Source: Geodermatophilus africanus
GTDB taxonomy: Bacteria > Actinomycetota > Actinomycetes > Mycobacteriales > Geodermatophilaceae
NCBI RefSeq assembly: GCF_900107105.1
Contig: NZ_FNOT01000011.1
Location: 112,888-176,887 of the forward strand
Direction: 5' to 3'
Length of the DNA: 64,000 nt
Part shown: positions 46,001 through 54,483 of the stretch, in pieces
Layout of the letters: each line of letters starts with the position of its first letter
Position numbering within the stretch: the stretch's first letter is position 1
The notes under the pieces: generated by a model
Databases searched by the model: none
The model's input: only the letters and a program-made list of their open reading frames with translations
Told to the model about the DNA's origin: nothing
Position numbers and translations under genes: made by a program

Positions 46001-46459
46001 ATGAACTGGACGTTGGAGGTCGTGGTCGTGCCGGTGGCCGACGTCGACCGAGCCAAGGCCTTCTACGCCGACAAGCTGGGCTTCACCCTCGACCACGACA
46101 TCAGCCCTCCAGGCCCGGGCAACCGGCTCGTCCAGCTGACGCCGCCGGGCTCCGGCTGCTCGATCGTGATCGGCGAGGGTGTCGTTCCGCACATGCCTCC
46201 AGGCTCCCTCCAGGGCCTCCAGCTGGTCGTCCCGGACATCGCTGAGGCACACGCGCAGCTCGTCGAGCGCGGAGTCGAGGTCAGCGAGATCCAGGTGTTG
46301 GGCGGCGACGCGGATGCGCTGCGCCGGGGCGGGACGGCACTCGACAACGTCGGGTTCGTGTTCTTCCGCGACCCGGACGGGAACGGCTGGGGCGTGCAGC
46401 AGATCTCCGCGCGAGGGTCTGTTTCACCACCGGCAGCAGCGACGGCCGAGATCGGTTGA
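46001..46459 (+). CDS. VOC family (glyoxalase/bleomycin-resistance fold) protein
   Basis: A 152-residue VOC protein of two beta-alpha-beta-beta-beta units. EVVVVPVADVDRAKAFYADKLGF opens the first, LQLVVPDIAEAHAQLVERGVEV the second, and FFRDPDGNGWGVQQI gives the late metal-type Glu/Gln position. The ATG at 46001 has GAGG 8 nt upstream; a TTG two codons earlier is also possible. Function (metal-dependent lyase, dioxygenase or binding protein) is not clear. Confidence 0.85.
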   Translation: MNWTLEVVVVPVADVDRAKAFYADKLGFTLDHDISPPGPGNRLVQLTPPGSGCSIVIGEGVVPHMPPGSLQGLQLVVPDIAEAHAQLVERGVEVSEIQVLGGDADALRRGGTALDNVGFVFFRDPDGNGWGVQQISARGSVSPPAAATAEIG

Positions 46460-46802
46460 CGACCCAGGGGATGGTGTGCCGTACGCGCATCCTCCGAGAG
46501 ACACCGACGGGCTGGCTGCTCCGACCCCTTGAACGTCGCCGAGGCAGCGTCATTCTGCGGGTCGACCCGCTCCGCAGCGGCTCGTTGACGGCCGTCTGCG
46601 ACGGGAAGGCGATCCATCGCTGAGGTCGTGGCGCAGCCCCGTCGTTGTCGGCAGGCCGTGGCGTGGGTGATCAGATCGCAACCCGGTTGTCGGCCTTCGG
46701 CGTGTCATCGAATGCGGCGGAGCTTCACCGTTGGCCGGCCTCACCCTCGTCGTGGTGCAGGCTGCCGGGGCAACCACCCGCGCCGGGAGGACGGAGATCG
46801 TC
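46460..46802. other. 343-nt interval without a gene
   Basis: Nothing convincing. Overlapping short frames on both strands lack conserved sequence. A ribosome-binding-like GGGAGGACGGAG at its right end belongs to the lipid kinase gene. Confidence 0.4.
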
Positions 46803-47747
46803 GTGACGGGACCTGTGCACCAGCGGTCGAAGGCGGCGCTGAACGCCGACATCCGCGCCCGGCGCCGCACCGCGCTGGTCGTCAACGTCCGGTCCCGCCG
46901 GGGACGCCGGCACTTCGCGACCGTGCACCGGCGGCTGCAGGCCACCGTGGAGCTCGTCGACGTGCACCCGGTCGCCGACCCTCGGGGCCTGCCCGAGGCG
47001 CTGGCCGCCGCGGCCGACAGCGGCGCCGACCTGGTGGTGGTGGGCGGCGGCGACGGCACGCTGAGCGAGGCCGCGCACCAGCTGGCCCACCGCGACGTCT
47101 GCCTCGGCGTGGTCCCGCTCGGCACGACCAACAACTTCGCCCGCGGCCTCGGCCTGCCGCTGCGCCTGCCCGCCGCCCTGCGCGTGCTCACCGGCGGCAA
47201 GGTCGCCGACGTCGACCTCGGCCACGTGGCCGGGCAACACTTCGCCAACCTGACCAGCCTGGGGCTGTCGGTGCAGGTCGCGCAGCACGTTCCGCACCGG
47301 CTGAAGCGGGTGCTCGGCCGGGCTGCCTACCCGCTGACCGCGCTCGCACTGCTGCCCGACCACCGGCCCTTCACCGCGCGCCTGCGCATCGGCGACGAGG
47401 TCCACGAACTCGCGACCCACCAGCTCAACATCGCTAACGGCAGCCACCACGCCGGCCGGGCGATCGCCCCCGACACCGGCCTCGACGACCGCCAGCTGGT
47501 GGTGTACCGGCTCGGCGACGCCAACCGGCTCCGGCTGAGCCTGGCGACCGTCCGCCAGACGGTCATCGGGCCCCGCCGGCCGCTGGCCCGCACCCGGTTC
47601 CTCACGGCCGGCGAGGTGTGGTTGGAGACCGACCCGCCGCTCGCGCTCGACGTCGACGGCGAAATCCGCGGACGCACGCCCGTGCGGATCGCGCTCGAGG
47701 CCAACGCGCTGCGGGTGATGGTCGGCACGGACTTCCCGGACCGCTGA
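46803..47747 (+). CDS. diacylglycerol kinase-family lipid kinase
   Basis: A 314-residue lipid kinase with the DAGK catalytic domain: TALVVNVRSRRGRRHF, LVVVGGGDGTLSEAAHQL (nucleotide loop) and GVVPLGTTNNFARGLGLP, followed by the beta-sandwich C-terminal domain (LDVDGEIRGRTPVRIAL). Members phosphorylate diacylglycerol or similar lipids. GTG at 46803 follows GGAGGACGGAG. An in-frame start at 46731 would add a non-conserved stretch. Confidence 0.88.
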   Translation: MTGPVHQRSKAALNADIRARRRTALVVNVRSRRGRRHFATVHRRLQATVELVDVHPVADPRGLPEALAAAADSGADLVVVGGGDGTLSEAAHQLAHRDVCLGVVPLGTTNNFARGLGLPLRLPAALRVLTGGKVADVDLGHVAGQHFANLTSLGLSVQVAQHVPHRLKRVLGRAAYPLTALALLPDHRPFTARLRIGDEVHELATHQLNIANGSHHAGRAIAPDTGLDDRQLVVYRLGDANRLRLSLATVRQTVIGPRRPLARTRFLTAGEVWLETDPPLALDVDGEIRGRTPVRIALEANALRVMVGTDFPDR

Positions 47748-48232
47748 TCACTACTGTCCTCGCGATCACGGACCTTTCCTGGGACGAGCAGCGCCGGCTC
47801 CTTCCACGACGGGGCAGGGTGATGCGTCCGCACCGCCGCCCGCGTGGGTTTCTTGTTTCTGTGGGTCAGTGACCGCGCCGTGGCGATCGCTCGCGCCCTG
47901 CAGGCGCGGACGTGAACCGAGCAGTTCTACGACCCGCCTTACGCGGTCGTCGAGGACTCCGGCGGCTACCGAGACCCTGGGCGGCAGGGCGGAGACGCTA
48001 TCCCGTCAGGGGAATCTGCTACGGCGACGTTGGGACGAGCCGGGCATCAGTCGCCGGGTCCCGTAGGGCATCCCCTTGAGGTGTCGACTTGTTCATCTGC
48101 TCGGGTGGTCGGCGTCTTGACGGCACGCCGGGAACGTCCGTGGTGATCACCGTCCCCGGGTAGCGGCCGCGGCCGTCGCCGGTGAGCCGGCGCAGTGGCG
48201 CGTCGGCGTCGGCCTGCCTGTGGAGGTGCGCC
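47748..48232. other. 485-nt interval upstream of the recombinase
   Basis: No gene is supportable. Its right part (from about 48140) is homologous to the sequence upstream of the second recombinase start at 59113-59205. At 48010-48065 a stretch with TACGGCGACGTT and GTCCCGTAGGG resembles 62188-62245, which has CAACGGCGACGTT and GTCCCGCAGGG. These may be ends or targets of a mobile element. Confidence 0.4.
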
Positions 48233-48274
48233 ATGCCGGCGCTGCTGATCGGCTACGCCCGGGTGTCCACCGAC
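48140..48274 (+). repeat. recombinase 5' region, copy A
   Basis: About 93 nt of upstream DNA plus the first 14 codons of the serine recombinase. It aligns over its whole length with 59113-59247, by eye at roughly three-quarters identity. Both contain GATCACCG, GCGGCCGTCGCCGGTGA-like and GGCGTCGGCCTGCC blocks before the ATG. Confidence 0.7.
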
Positions 48275-48863
48275 GCCCAGGACCTCACCGCCCAACGCGA
48301 CGGGCTGCTTGCCCTCGGCGTCGAGCCAAGTTGGATCTACGTCGACCACGGGCTGATCGGTACCAACCGCGAGCGCCCCGGGCTGCGCGAGGCGCTGGCC
48401 GCCTGCCGGGAGGGCGACACCCTGGTGGTGACCAAGCTGGACCGGCTGGCGCGCTCCCTGCCCGACGCCCGTGCCATCGCCGAGGAGCTCACCCGCCGTC
48501 AGGTCCGGCTGAGTCTGGGCGGGTCGGTGTACGACCCGCACGACCCGGTCGGCCGGCTGCTGTTCAACGTGCTCACCATGGTCGCCGAGTTCGAGGCCGA
48601 CCTGATTTCGGCTGCGCACCCGAGAAGGTATGCGCGTGGCGAAGGCCAAGGGCAAGCTGCGCGGCAAGCAGCCCAAGCTCAACCCCCGCCAAGAGGCCCA
48701 CCTCGTCAACCTCTTCCGGCAGGGCGAGCACAGCACCGCCGAGCTGGCCGACCTGTTCGGCGTCGCCCGCTCCACGGTCTACCGCGCCCTGGAACGCGAC
48801 CGCGACCGCGGCCACCCGAGCGGTCACACCGTTCCGGTCCTCAGCGCGAACACAACCGGTTGA
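48233..48863 (+). pseudogene. serine recombinase (resolvase/invertase), frameshifted
   Basis: A Pin/resolvase-family site-specific recombinase. LIGYARVSTDAQDLTAQRDGL carries the catalytic Ser; LVVTKLDRLARSLPDA and VAEFEADLI follow. At 48605-48607 three T's replace an expected two (CTGATTTCGG), shifting the frame. In the next frame the sequence continues correctly as RVAKAKGKLRGKQPKL with a C-terminal HTH (STAELADLFGVARSTVYRAL), ending at 48863. Read through, it would be about 209 residues. One inserted base separates the catalytic and DNA-binding domains, so it is probably inactive unless this is a sequencing error. Confidence 0.85.
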
Positions 48864-49222
48864 GCTCTGCAGTTGGCAAGAGTCGGGTTGTCCCGCAAGC
48901 AGGACCGCTGCGGGACAAGCCGACATCCCATCGCGAGCCTGACCGCCAGTTGCCGGAAGGGGTTGGCGGCGATGACGATGCCCACGACCGAGAAGAAGCC
49001 TCTCACCATGGCGAACCCAGCCAACGGGATCGGCCGGCCATCATGGGACACCTCGAAATCGACACCGACTGCCCGAGCAGGCGTAGCGGCGAGGGGGGTG
49101 GCCGCCGTCGCCCCGAGCGTGGCGATGCCGCCGGTGCCGACCAGCCTGCGGAATCTGTGGGGGCGGGTGGTCTGGCCCGACGCCCGGCCCGCGACGACCG
49201 CGGTGTCGTTCGTCCTGTTCAT
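48824..49222 (-). pseudogene. truncated DUF6069-like membrane protein
   Basis: Starting at ATG 49222 (AGGGAGG site), the first 95 residues look like DUF6069: a first helix GTGGIATLGATAATPLAATPA, then AVGVDFEVSHDGRPIPLAGFAM and a second helix FFSVVGIVIAA. After that the frame enters non-conserved sequence and overlaps the 3' end of the recombinase on the other strand. Two further helices normal for the family are missing, so the 3' part appears to have been replaced, probably by the recombinase segment. Confidence 0.5.
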
Positions 49223-49449
49223 GTCGTCCTCCCTGATCGGGTCACTGGCGCACAGTGCGTGCTGACTGGCACGTGACGGGTCCTGACCGCGGCGGTCCAC
49301 CGGTCGGGTCGACCAGTTGACCGCCGGTGTGTTCGGCTGCGGAGCCGGGATGCGCGACGTCCCGCGGTCCACGCGAGCCTCCGCAGCCGGAGGCCCCCCT
49401 CGCCGGCGTCCGCGGTCATGGGCTGCGGAGCCGGTTCCCGCGATGAAGA

Positions 49450-50241
49450 TCAGGCCGGGACGGAGAGCCCCCGCAACCAGGCCTGCCAGGCCGGCTCCTC
49501 GCGCCGCACGTAGTCCGCCGCGCCGGTGGAGAACAGGTACGCCCGCACGCCCGCCGTCGCCGTGCCGTCGCCGTAGCCGTAGGTGAAGGCGTTGAGCATC
49601 CCGGGCACCGGTGCGGTGAGCCGGACCAGCGCCTGCTGCTCCCCGACGCGCTCGACGGTGCCGGACGCGCCGCGCACCTCGACGGGTGCGCCCTCCTCGC
49701 CCAGCCCGAGCGCATCGCGCAGGGTCGACCAGAGCGCCTCGGGGTCGCCGGGGTGGGAGGCGGTGACCTCGAGCTGCGTGGCCTCCTGGCCGGGGAAGTG
49801 CGACAGGTAGAGGCGCAGGTTGTCGAAGAACGGCCGCCACTGGGTGCCCATGTCGGCCCACCACTCCTGCTCCCACTCGGCACCGGTGCCGAAGCCGCTG
49901 GAGGTGACGCGCACGACACAGGTGCCGCCGGAGGTCGCCTCGACGAGGAACTCCGACGTCAGCGGGCTGAGGGCGTCCGGGTCCTTGCCCATGAGGGCGG
50001 CCCAGTCCTCCTCGTACGCGATGCGGCGCGGCGGGTCCCAGCCGGTGACCTGGCCGTCCGAGCCCATCTCCGGGCCCATGCTGAAGTGCAGGGAGCCGCC
50101 CTCGCGCTCCTCCATCTCGGTCGGCAGGAACCAGGCGCTCATGCCCTTGGCGGTGGCGATGGCCTGCCAGACCTGCTCCGGGGTGCCCGGAACCTCGACG
50201 CTGAACTCCAGGCGGTACGGGACGTTCGGGGTCGTGCTCAT
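49450..50241 (-). CDS. AHSA1/SRPBCC-domain protein
   Basis: A 263-residue protein with an activator-of-Hsp90-like START fold: LEFSVEVPGTPEQVWQAIATAKGMSAWFLPTEME at the start, YEEDW, and WADMGTQWRPFFDNLRLYL near residue 150, then a second smaller alpha/beta half. It overlaps the ArsR-type regulator as ATGA and is cotranscribed with it. Such ArsR-AHSA1 pairs are common; the ligand or reaction is unknown. Confidence 0.85.
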   Translation of the reverse strand: MSTTPNVPYRLEFSVEVPGTPEQVWQAIATAKGMSAWFLPTEMEEREGGSLHFSMGPEMGSDGQVTGWDPPRRIAYEEDWAALMGKDPDALSPLTSEFLVEATSGGTCVVRVTSSGFGTGAEWEQEWWADMGTQWRPFFDNLRLYLSHFPGQEATQLEVTASHPGDPEALWSTLRDALGLGEEGAPVEVRGASGTVERVGEQQALVRLTAPVPGMLNAFTYGYGDGTATAGVRAYLFSTGAADYVRREEPAWQAWLRGLSVPA

Positions 50242-50816
50242 GCGATCTCCTCAGGAAGGGGGTGGGCCGCGACGACGAGCCGATGCGGGCGCCCGTCGTC
50301 GTGGTGGTAGCGAGCGGCCAGGTCGAGCACCGCGGCGGTGAGGTCGTCGGCGAAGGCAGCGCGGTCGGCGGCCGACCGGAAGCCGATCCGGGTGTCGATG
50401 GTCAGCGTCGGCAGGCGCTTGCCGGACGTTCCGGCTCGGCGTGCCAGGGCGCCGACCTCGCGCACCAGCCGACCGGCCAGCGCGACGAGATAGCCCGCCG
50501 ACAGGTGGTCGGCGTTGGCGTCCGGGTCGGCCGCGGAAGCGCTGACGGCCGCCGGCGACACGACGTAGGACGCCGCCGACGCCTGCAGCACCCGCTCGGT
50601 GATGCCCCCGTGCCGGCGCTCCTCGGAAAGCACCGCCAGGCCGTGCGCCTCGAGCGCCTTGAGGTGGTAGTTGACCTTCTGGCGGGCGATGCCGACCCGG
50701 GCCGCGAGCCCGGCGGCGGAGGACGGGACAGCCAGCTCGCCGAGCAGCCGGGCCCGGACTGGATCTAGCGCGGCGGCGGCTGCCTCCGCGCTCTCGATGA
50801 CCTCGACCTCGCGCAT
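50238..50816 (-). CDS. ArsR-family HTH transcriptional regulator
   Basis: A 192-residue regulator. The winged HTH covers about residues 15-85 (LDPVRARLLGELAVPSSAAGLAARVGIARQKVNYHLKALEAHGL). The second half is a ligand-domain-like region without metal-binding Cys pairs. The ATG at 50816 lies 14 nt from a perfect inverted repeat, the likely operator. Its stop overlaps the AHSA1 start, so the regulator probably controls both genes. Confidence 0.87.
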   Translation of the reverse strand: MREVEVIESAEAAAAALDPVRARLLGELAVPSSAAGLAARVGIARQKVNYHLKALEAHGLAVLSEERRHGGITERVLQASAASYVVSPAAVSASAADPDANADHLSAGYLVALAGRLVREVGALARRAGTSGKRLPTLTIDTRIGFRSAADRAAFADDLTAAVLDLAARYHHDDGRPHRLVVAAHPLPEEIA

Positions 50817-50830
50817 GACGCCACCGTTCT

Positions 50831-50852
50831 CTTGACAAGAAAGTCTGTCAAG
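50831..50852. promoter_or_regulatory. operator-like inverted repeat before the ArsR-type gene
   Basis: Perfect 7-nt arms CTTGACA and TGTCAAG with an 8-nt spacer, directly upstream of the regulator start. On the minus strand the right arm includes TTGACA, a -35-like hexamer. Location and symmetry fit a dimer-binding site for self-regulation. Confidence 0.6.
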
Positions 50853-51490
50853 GGGCTCTGTCTCCCTCGCTTCGGTGGGGCGAGGAGCTGTCGGCGAGCG
50901 GGTGGCTTGAGTGCCTGATGTCCAGGGCGAACTGTGGCGGGTTGCGAGAGCGCTTCGACGACGACCCAACCGATCTCGCGTCCAGGTTGGGCGGCCCGGC
51001 CGCGCAACAGGCGATGGCCTACGTCCAGGGCTCACTGACGACCGAGATGTCCCGCGCTCGGTAGGCGATGGCTGACCGGGACGATCCGCACGGTCGGCGG
51101 GGATACTCATTGCGGGCGTGACTCTGGACCGTGTTGAGGATTGCCACGTTCCCCTTTGTGCACTGGGAGATCCGCCAGGGCCAGGCCGACAGGCTCCGCG
51201 GTCGGGGCGGCGCCGGATGTCTGCCGGTTCCGCTGTCCGACGGAGCGTCTTCTGTCACGGGCCTCGCCTCGCCCGCACCCGGGCAGACCGTGCCTTCCCG
51301 ATCGGCTACTTCCGCCTCTTGACCCCGTGAGCAACCAGCGAAACCGTCTCCTGCACCCGGACGGGGCGGTCCCTGCCAGGCGGTGCCGCCTCCAAGAAGA
51401 GGAGCCCTCCACACCCCGGGCAGGACCCACGCGGTAGCACCTCACCACCAGGGCCCGAGTGCCCCGCGGGATCCACAAGGAGGTTCTGCC
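50853..51490. other. 638-nt interval without a recognised gene
   Basis: No supportable gene. A minus-strand frame around 50900-51000 (GREIGWVVVEALSQPAT) looks slightly like transposase debris. A strong ribosome-binding site (AAGGAGG at 51477-51483) at the right end belongs to the methyltransferase. Confidence 0.4.
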
Positions 51491-52546
51491 ATGACCCTCG
51501 ACGAGAACAACCTCAACGAACTGCTCGGCCGCTTCGTCACCGACGTCGGCGGCAGCTACCACGCCTCGAACGCCGTCCTCGGTGATCGGCTGGGGCTGTA
51601 CCGGGCGCTGCAGACGACCATGCCCGCCACCCCCGAGCAGGTGGCGGCCGAGGCGCGCGTCGCGGAGCGCTACGTGCGCGAGTGGCTGGCCGGCCAGGCC
51701 GCCGGTGGTTACGTCGCCTACGACCCCACCACCGGCCGCTACTCGCTCACCGAGGAGCAGGCGTTCCTCCTCGCGGACACGGCGGGGATGCAGGCGGCCT
51801 CCGCGTTTCTCTGTCCGGTCGCGGTGGCCAAGAACATCGAGCGGATCACCGAGGCGGTCCGCACCGGCGGCGGCTTCGCCTGGCACGACCACGACCCTGC
51901 GCTCTTCGAGGGCATCGAGCGATTCTTCCGCCCGGGCTACGCGATGAACCTCGTCTCCGCGTGGATCCCCGCCCTCGACGGCGTCGAGGCCAAGCTGAGC
52001 GCCGGGGCTCGGGTGGCCGATGTCGGTTGCGGGCACGGGTCCTCGACCCTGCTGCTGGGCCAGGCTTTTCCCGCCTCGCAGATCATCGGCTTCGACTACC
52101 ACCCCGCGTCGATCGACGTCGCGCGCAAGCGGGCCGTCGAGGCTGGACTCGCTGATCGGGTCTCCTTCGAGGTCGCATCCGCCGCGGACTTTCCCGGCCC
52201 GGACTACGACCTGGTGACGATCTTCGACGCCCTCCACGACATGCCCGACCCCCTGAGCGCGGCCAGGCACATCCGCGAGGTCCTGAAGGAGGACGGGACC
52301 CTCCTCCTCGTGGAGCCGATGGCCGGTGACCGGATCGAGGACAACCTCAACCCGGTCGGACGGCTCTACTACGGGGCCTCCACGGTCATTTGCGTGGCGC
52401 ACTCCATGTCCGCGGAACCCCGGACCGCCCTCGGCGCGCAGGCAGGTGAGGCGAAGCTGACCGAGCTCCTGCACGACGCCGGATTCGGCGCGGTCCGGCG
52501 GGCCGCGGAGACGCCCTTCAACCTCGTGCTGGAGGCCCGCATCTGA
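51491..52546 (+). CDS. class I SAM-dependent methyltransferase with winged-helix N-terminus
   Basis: A 351-residue protein of the Rv2258c-like type. The N-terminal winged helix (ATPEQVAAEARVAERYVREWLAGQAAGGYV) is followed by a transcription-factor-like linker and a Rossmann methyltransferase: motif I VADVGCGHGSSTLLLG near residue 175, GFDYHPASIDVARKRA, FDALHDMPDPLSAARHI and LKEDGTLLLVEPM. The ATG at 51491 has AAGGAGG upstream. The substrate is unknown. Confidence 0.88.
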   Translation: MTLDENNLNELLGRFVTDVGGSYHASNAVLGDRLGLYRALQTTMPATPEQVAAEARVAERYVREWLAGQAAGGYVAYDPTTGRYSLTEEQAFLLADTAGMQAASAFLCPVAVAKNIERITEAVRTGGGFAWHDHDPALFEGIERFFRPGYAMNLVSAWIPALDGVEAKLSAGARVADVGCGHGSSTLLLGQAFPASQIIGFDYHPASIDVARKRAVEAGLADRVSFEVASAADFPGPDYDLVTIFDALHDMPDPLSAARHIREVLKEDGTLLLVEPMAGDRIEDNLNPVGRLYYGASTVICVAHSMSAEPRTALGAQAGEAKLTELLHDAGFGAVRRAAETPFNLVLEARI

Positions 52547-52694
52547 CCCTGCTCGCTCAACGAGCACGGCGACACGAGGTGGCCGGCCAGGAGTCGGGCG
52601 CCAGGTAGCACCGCCCGATCCCCATCGGCGCCCTGCCGGACCGCGGCCTGGCGCGCGGTCGCCCTGGTCCGGCCGTCGCGCCTGGTCTCCGCGG

Positions 52695-52870
52695 ATGGGC
52701 GACAGGGACCTCGCCGACCTGCTGCGGCGCCGGCTGTTCGAGCTGGGCGTGACCGCGGCGGAGGTCTCACGGCGTTCGCGGGGTGAGGCGCCGGCCGAGA
52801 CCGTGCGCGGCCTGGCCCGCAGTCAGCGGTCCCTGCGCGTCGGGGATCGGTTCGCTTGGCCGCTCGCGCG
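52695..52870 (+). pseudogene. fragment of an XRE-like HTH protein
   Basis: About 55 codons (LADLLRRRLFELGVTAAEVSRRS, then RGLARSQRSLRVGDRFAWPLART) read like the N-terminal HTH of a common actinobacterial regulator. The reading breaks off at about 52870, and a hydrolase remnant follows. No start with a good ribosome-binding site precedes it. Confidence 0.4.
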
Positions 52871-52889
52871 CACTCCTCTCGGTCTGGCC

Positions 52890-53187
52890 TCAGTCCCGCG
52901 TCGGTGCGGCGTCGAGGTCGTCGAAGGGCGGTGCCACGCTGGTCATCGCCGGAAGCTCGAGCCCTCCCGGGCTTGGTTCGGTCGCCCGCATCCTGGCCGC
53001 CGCGCTGCCCGACGCCCGGTTCGTCGAGCCCGACGGCAGCGGCCACGTCACCCATCTCGAGATGTCCGACGAGTTCGCCGCGACCGTCGCGACTTTCCCA
53101 GCCGAAATCCAGATCGATCGACACACCGCGAGCACCAGGGCGCAGCGGTCCCCGAGTCATCTGGTGACAGCACCCCCGAGGAGGTAA
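52890..53187 (+). pseudogene. C-terminal remnant of an alpha/beta hydrolase
   Basis: The segment GATLVIAGSSSPPGLGSVARI, then ALPDARFVEPDGSGHVTHLE matches the last quarter of alpha/beta hydrolases, including the late catalytic His (GSGHVTHLE). The first three-quarters are missing. It lies just before an intact hydrolase of the same fold, but with different sequence, so it is likely left from a neighbour gene and not a recent duplication. Confidence 0.5.
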
Positions 53188-53192
53188 TCACG

Positions 53193-54008
53193 ATGACAGG
53201 CACACGAGAGGCGGTCCTGACCCGGGTGAGCTCGGTCGATGGCACCGAGATCGCCTGCTGGACCACCGGCGACGGGCCACCGCTGGTGCTGGTACACGGG
53301 ACCACGGCCGATCACACCAGGTGGGCGCCGGTCCTGCCGCACCTGGAGCCGCACTTCACCGTGCACGCCATCGACCGGCGCGGTCGCGGCGCGAGCGGGG
53401 ACGCCGCCGACTACACCGTGGAACGGGAGTACGACGACGTGGCGGCGGTGGTCGACGCGGTCGCCGCGCAAGCGGGCGCGGCGGTGGACCTGCTCGGTCA
53501 CTCCTTCGGCGGAGTGTGCGCCTTCGGCGCGGCGACTCGCACCTCGCACCTGCGCCGGCTGGTGCTCTACGAGGGATGGCCGACGCCGCATCCGGAGGCG
53601 CTGGCACTGCCCGCCGACGTCAAGCAGCGGATGGACGCGCTGCTCGCCGCGGGTGATCGAGAGGGTGTCCTGGAGGTGTTCTTCCGGGAGGTCGTGCAGA
53701 TGCCCGAGGCCGACTTCGCCATCTACCGTGCGCTCCCGGCGTGGCGGGCCCGCATCCGTGCGGCGCACACGATCGCCCGGGAGACACCACGGCGCTTCCA
53801 GCCGGAACTGGCGGCACGGATCACGGTGCCGGTGCTCATGCTGGTCGGCGGAGACAGTCCCGAAGAGCTCCAGGGCGACTACGAAACAGTGGCGGCGGCG
53901 CTTCCCGACGCCCGGGTCAGCATCCTGGAGGGCCAACAGCACATCGCGATCGACCTGGTCCCGGAAGAATTCGCGCAGCGAGTGACGGACTTCCTGCGTC
54001 CCGCCTGA
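53193..54008 (+). CDS. alpha/beta hydrolase
   Basis: A 271-residue hydrolase. VLVHGTTADHTRWAPVLPHL gives the oxyanion loop, DRRGRGASGD the following turn, LLGHSFGGVCAF the Ser nucleophile (about residue 109), VLMLVGGDSPEEL the Asp region and LEGQQHIAIDLVPEEF the His. The ATG at 53193 has GAGGAGG upstream. The substrate is unknown; similar proteins hydrolyse esters or lactones. Confidence 0.87.
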   Translation: MTGTREAVLTRVSSVDGTEIACWTTGDGPPLVLVHGTTADHTRWAPVLPHLEPHFTVHAIDRRGRGASGDAADYTVEREYDDVAAVVDAVAAQAGAAVDLLGHSFGGVCAFGAATRTSHLRRLVLYEGWPTPHPEALALPADVKQRMDALLAAGDREGVLEVFFREVVQMPEADFAIYRALPAWRARIRAAHTIARETPRRFQPELAARITVPVLMLVGGDSPEELQGDYETVAAALPDARVSILEGQQHIAIDLVPEEFAQRVTDFLRPA

Positions 54009-54483
54009 GCTGACGCCCCGAGCTGCGTGACCTCGAGAGGCGATCGTCAACGTGCCCCACCCCACCCCGCCCCGCTGCCGCAGACGGGACGTGGACAGAC
54101 CAGGTGGAGCGGCGGCTGTACCCAGCTGGTGTGCCGATCGCCGAACGGCTAGGCGGTGTGATCGTCGCCGACAACGTCGTACGTCACGCAGCCGTCGCCG
54201 ACGTCAACAGTCGTGACGAGCAGGTGCAAGGGGTACGCACTTTCCGCGACATGGTCACCGACGACCCTCGCCTGGGCGCCACCGGGGTACAGACCGTCGG
54301 TTCAAAGGGCTGGGACTCTTCGCCATCGCGCTCCGCTCGTGCACCGACCCTTCAACGGTCCGCCACGGCCCGCCGCCTGAGCGCCGCCGACTGCCGTCGA
54401 GGGATCTTCCATCGTGAAGACCTGCAGTCTCGGAAGAGCCAACCGGATCTGCCGATGACACTGGTAGCGGTCGAGTGCGGCGA
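54009..54483. other. 475-nt interval with an O-methyltransferase remnant
   Basis: No intact gene. The left half holds the remnant described separately; the rest, up to the end of the next hydrolase, is without conserved frames. Confidence 0.45.
54091..54340 (+). pseudogene. C-terminal remnant of an O-methyltransferase (family 3)
   Basis: Reading from about 54091, IAERLGGVIVADNVVRHAAVAD and FRDMVTDDPRLGATGVQTVGSKGWD match the end of the CCoAOMT-like fold (strand with VADN, then the final helix and strand). After GWD the expected ending FAIAL appears one frame over, so there is also a small frameshift near 54313. The N-terminal two-thirds with the SAM site are absent. Confidence 0.5.

Noticed and set aside
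46063..46617. 184-codon minus-strand frame over the VOC gene
   Set aside because: Antisense to a well-supported VOC gene and without conserved content.
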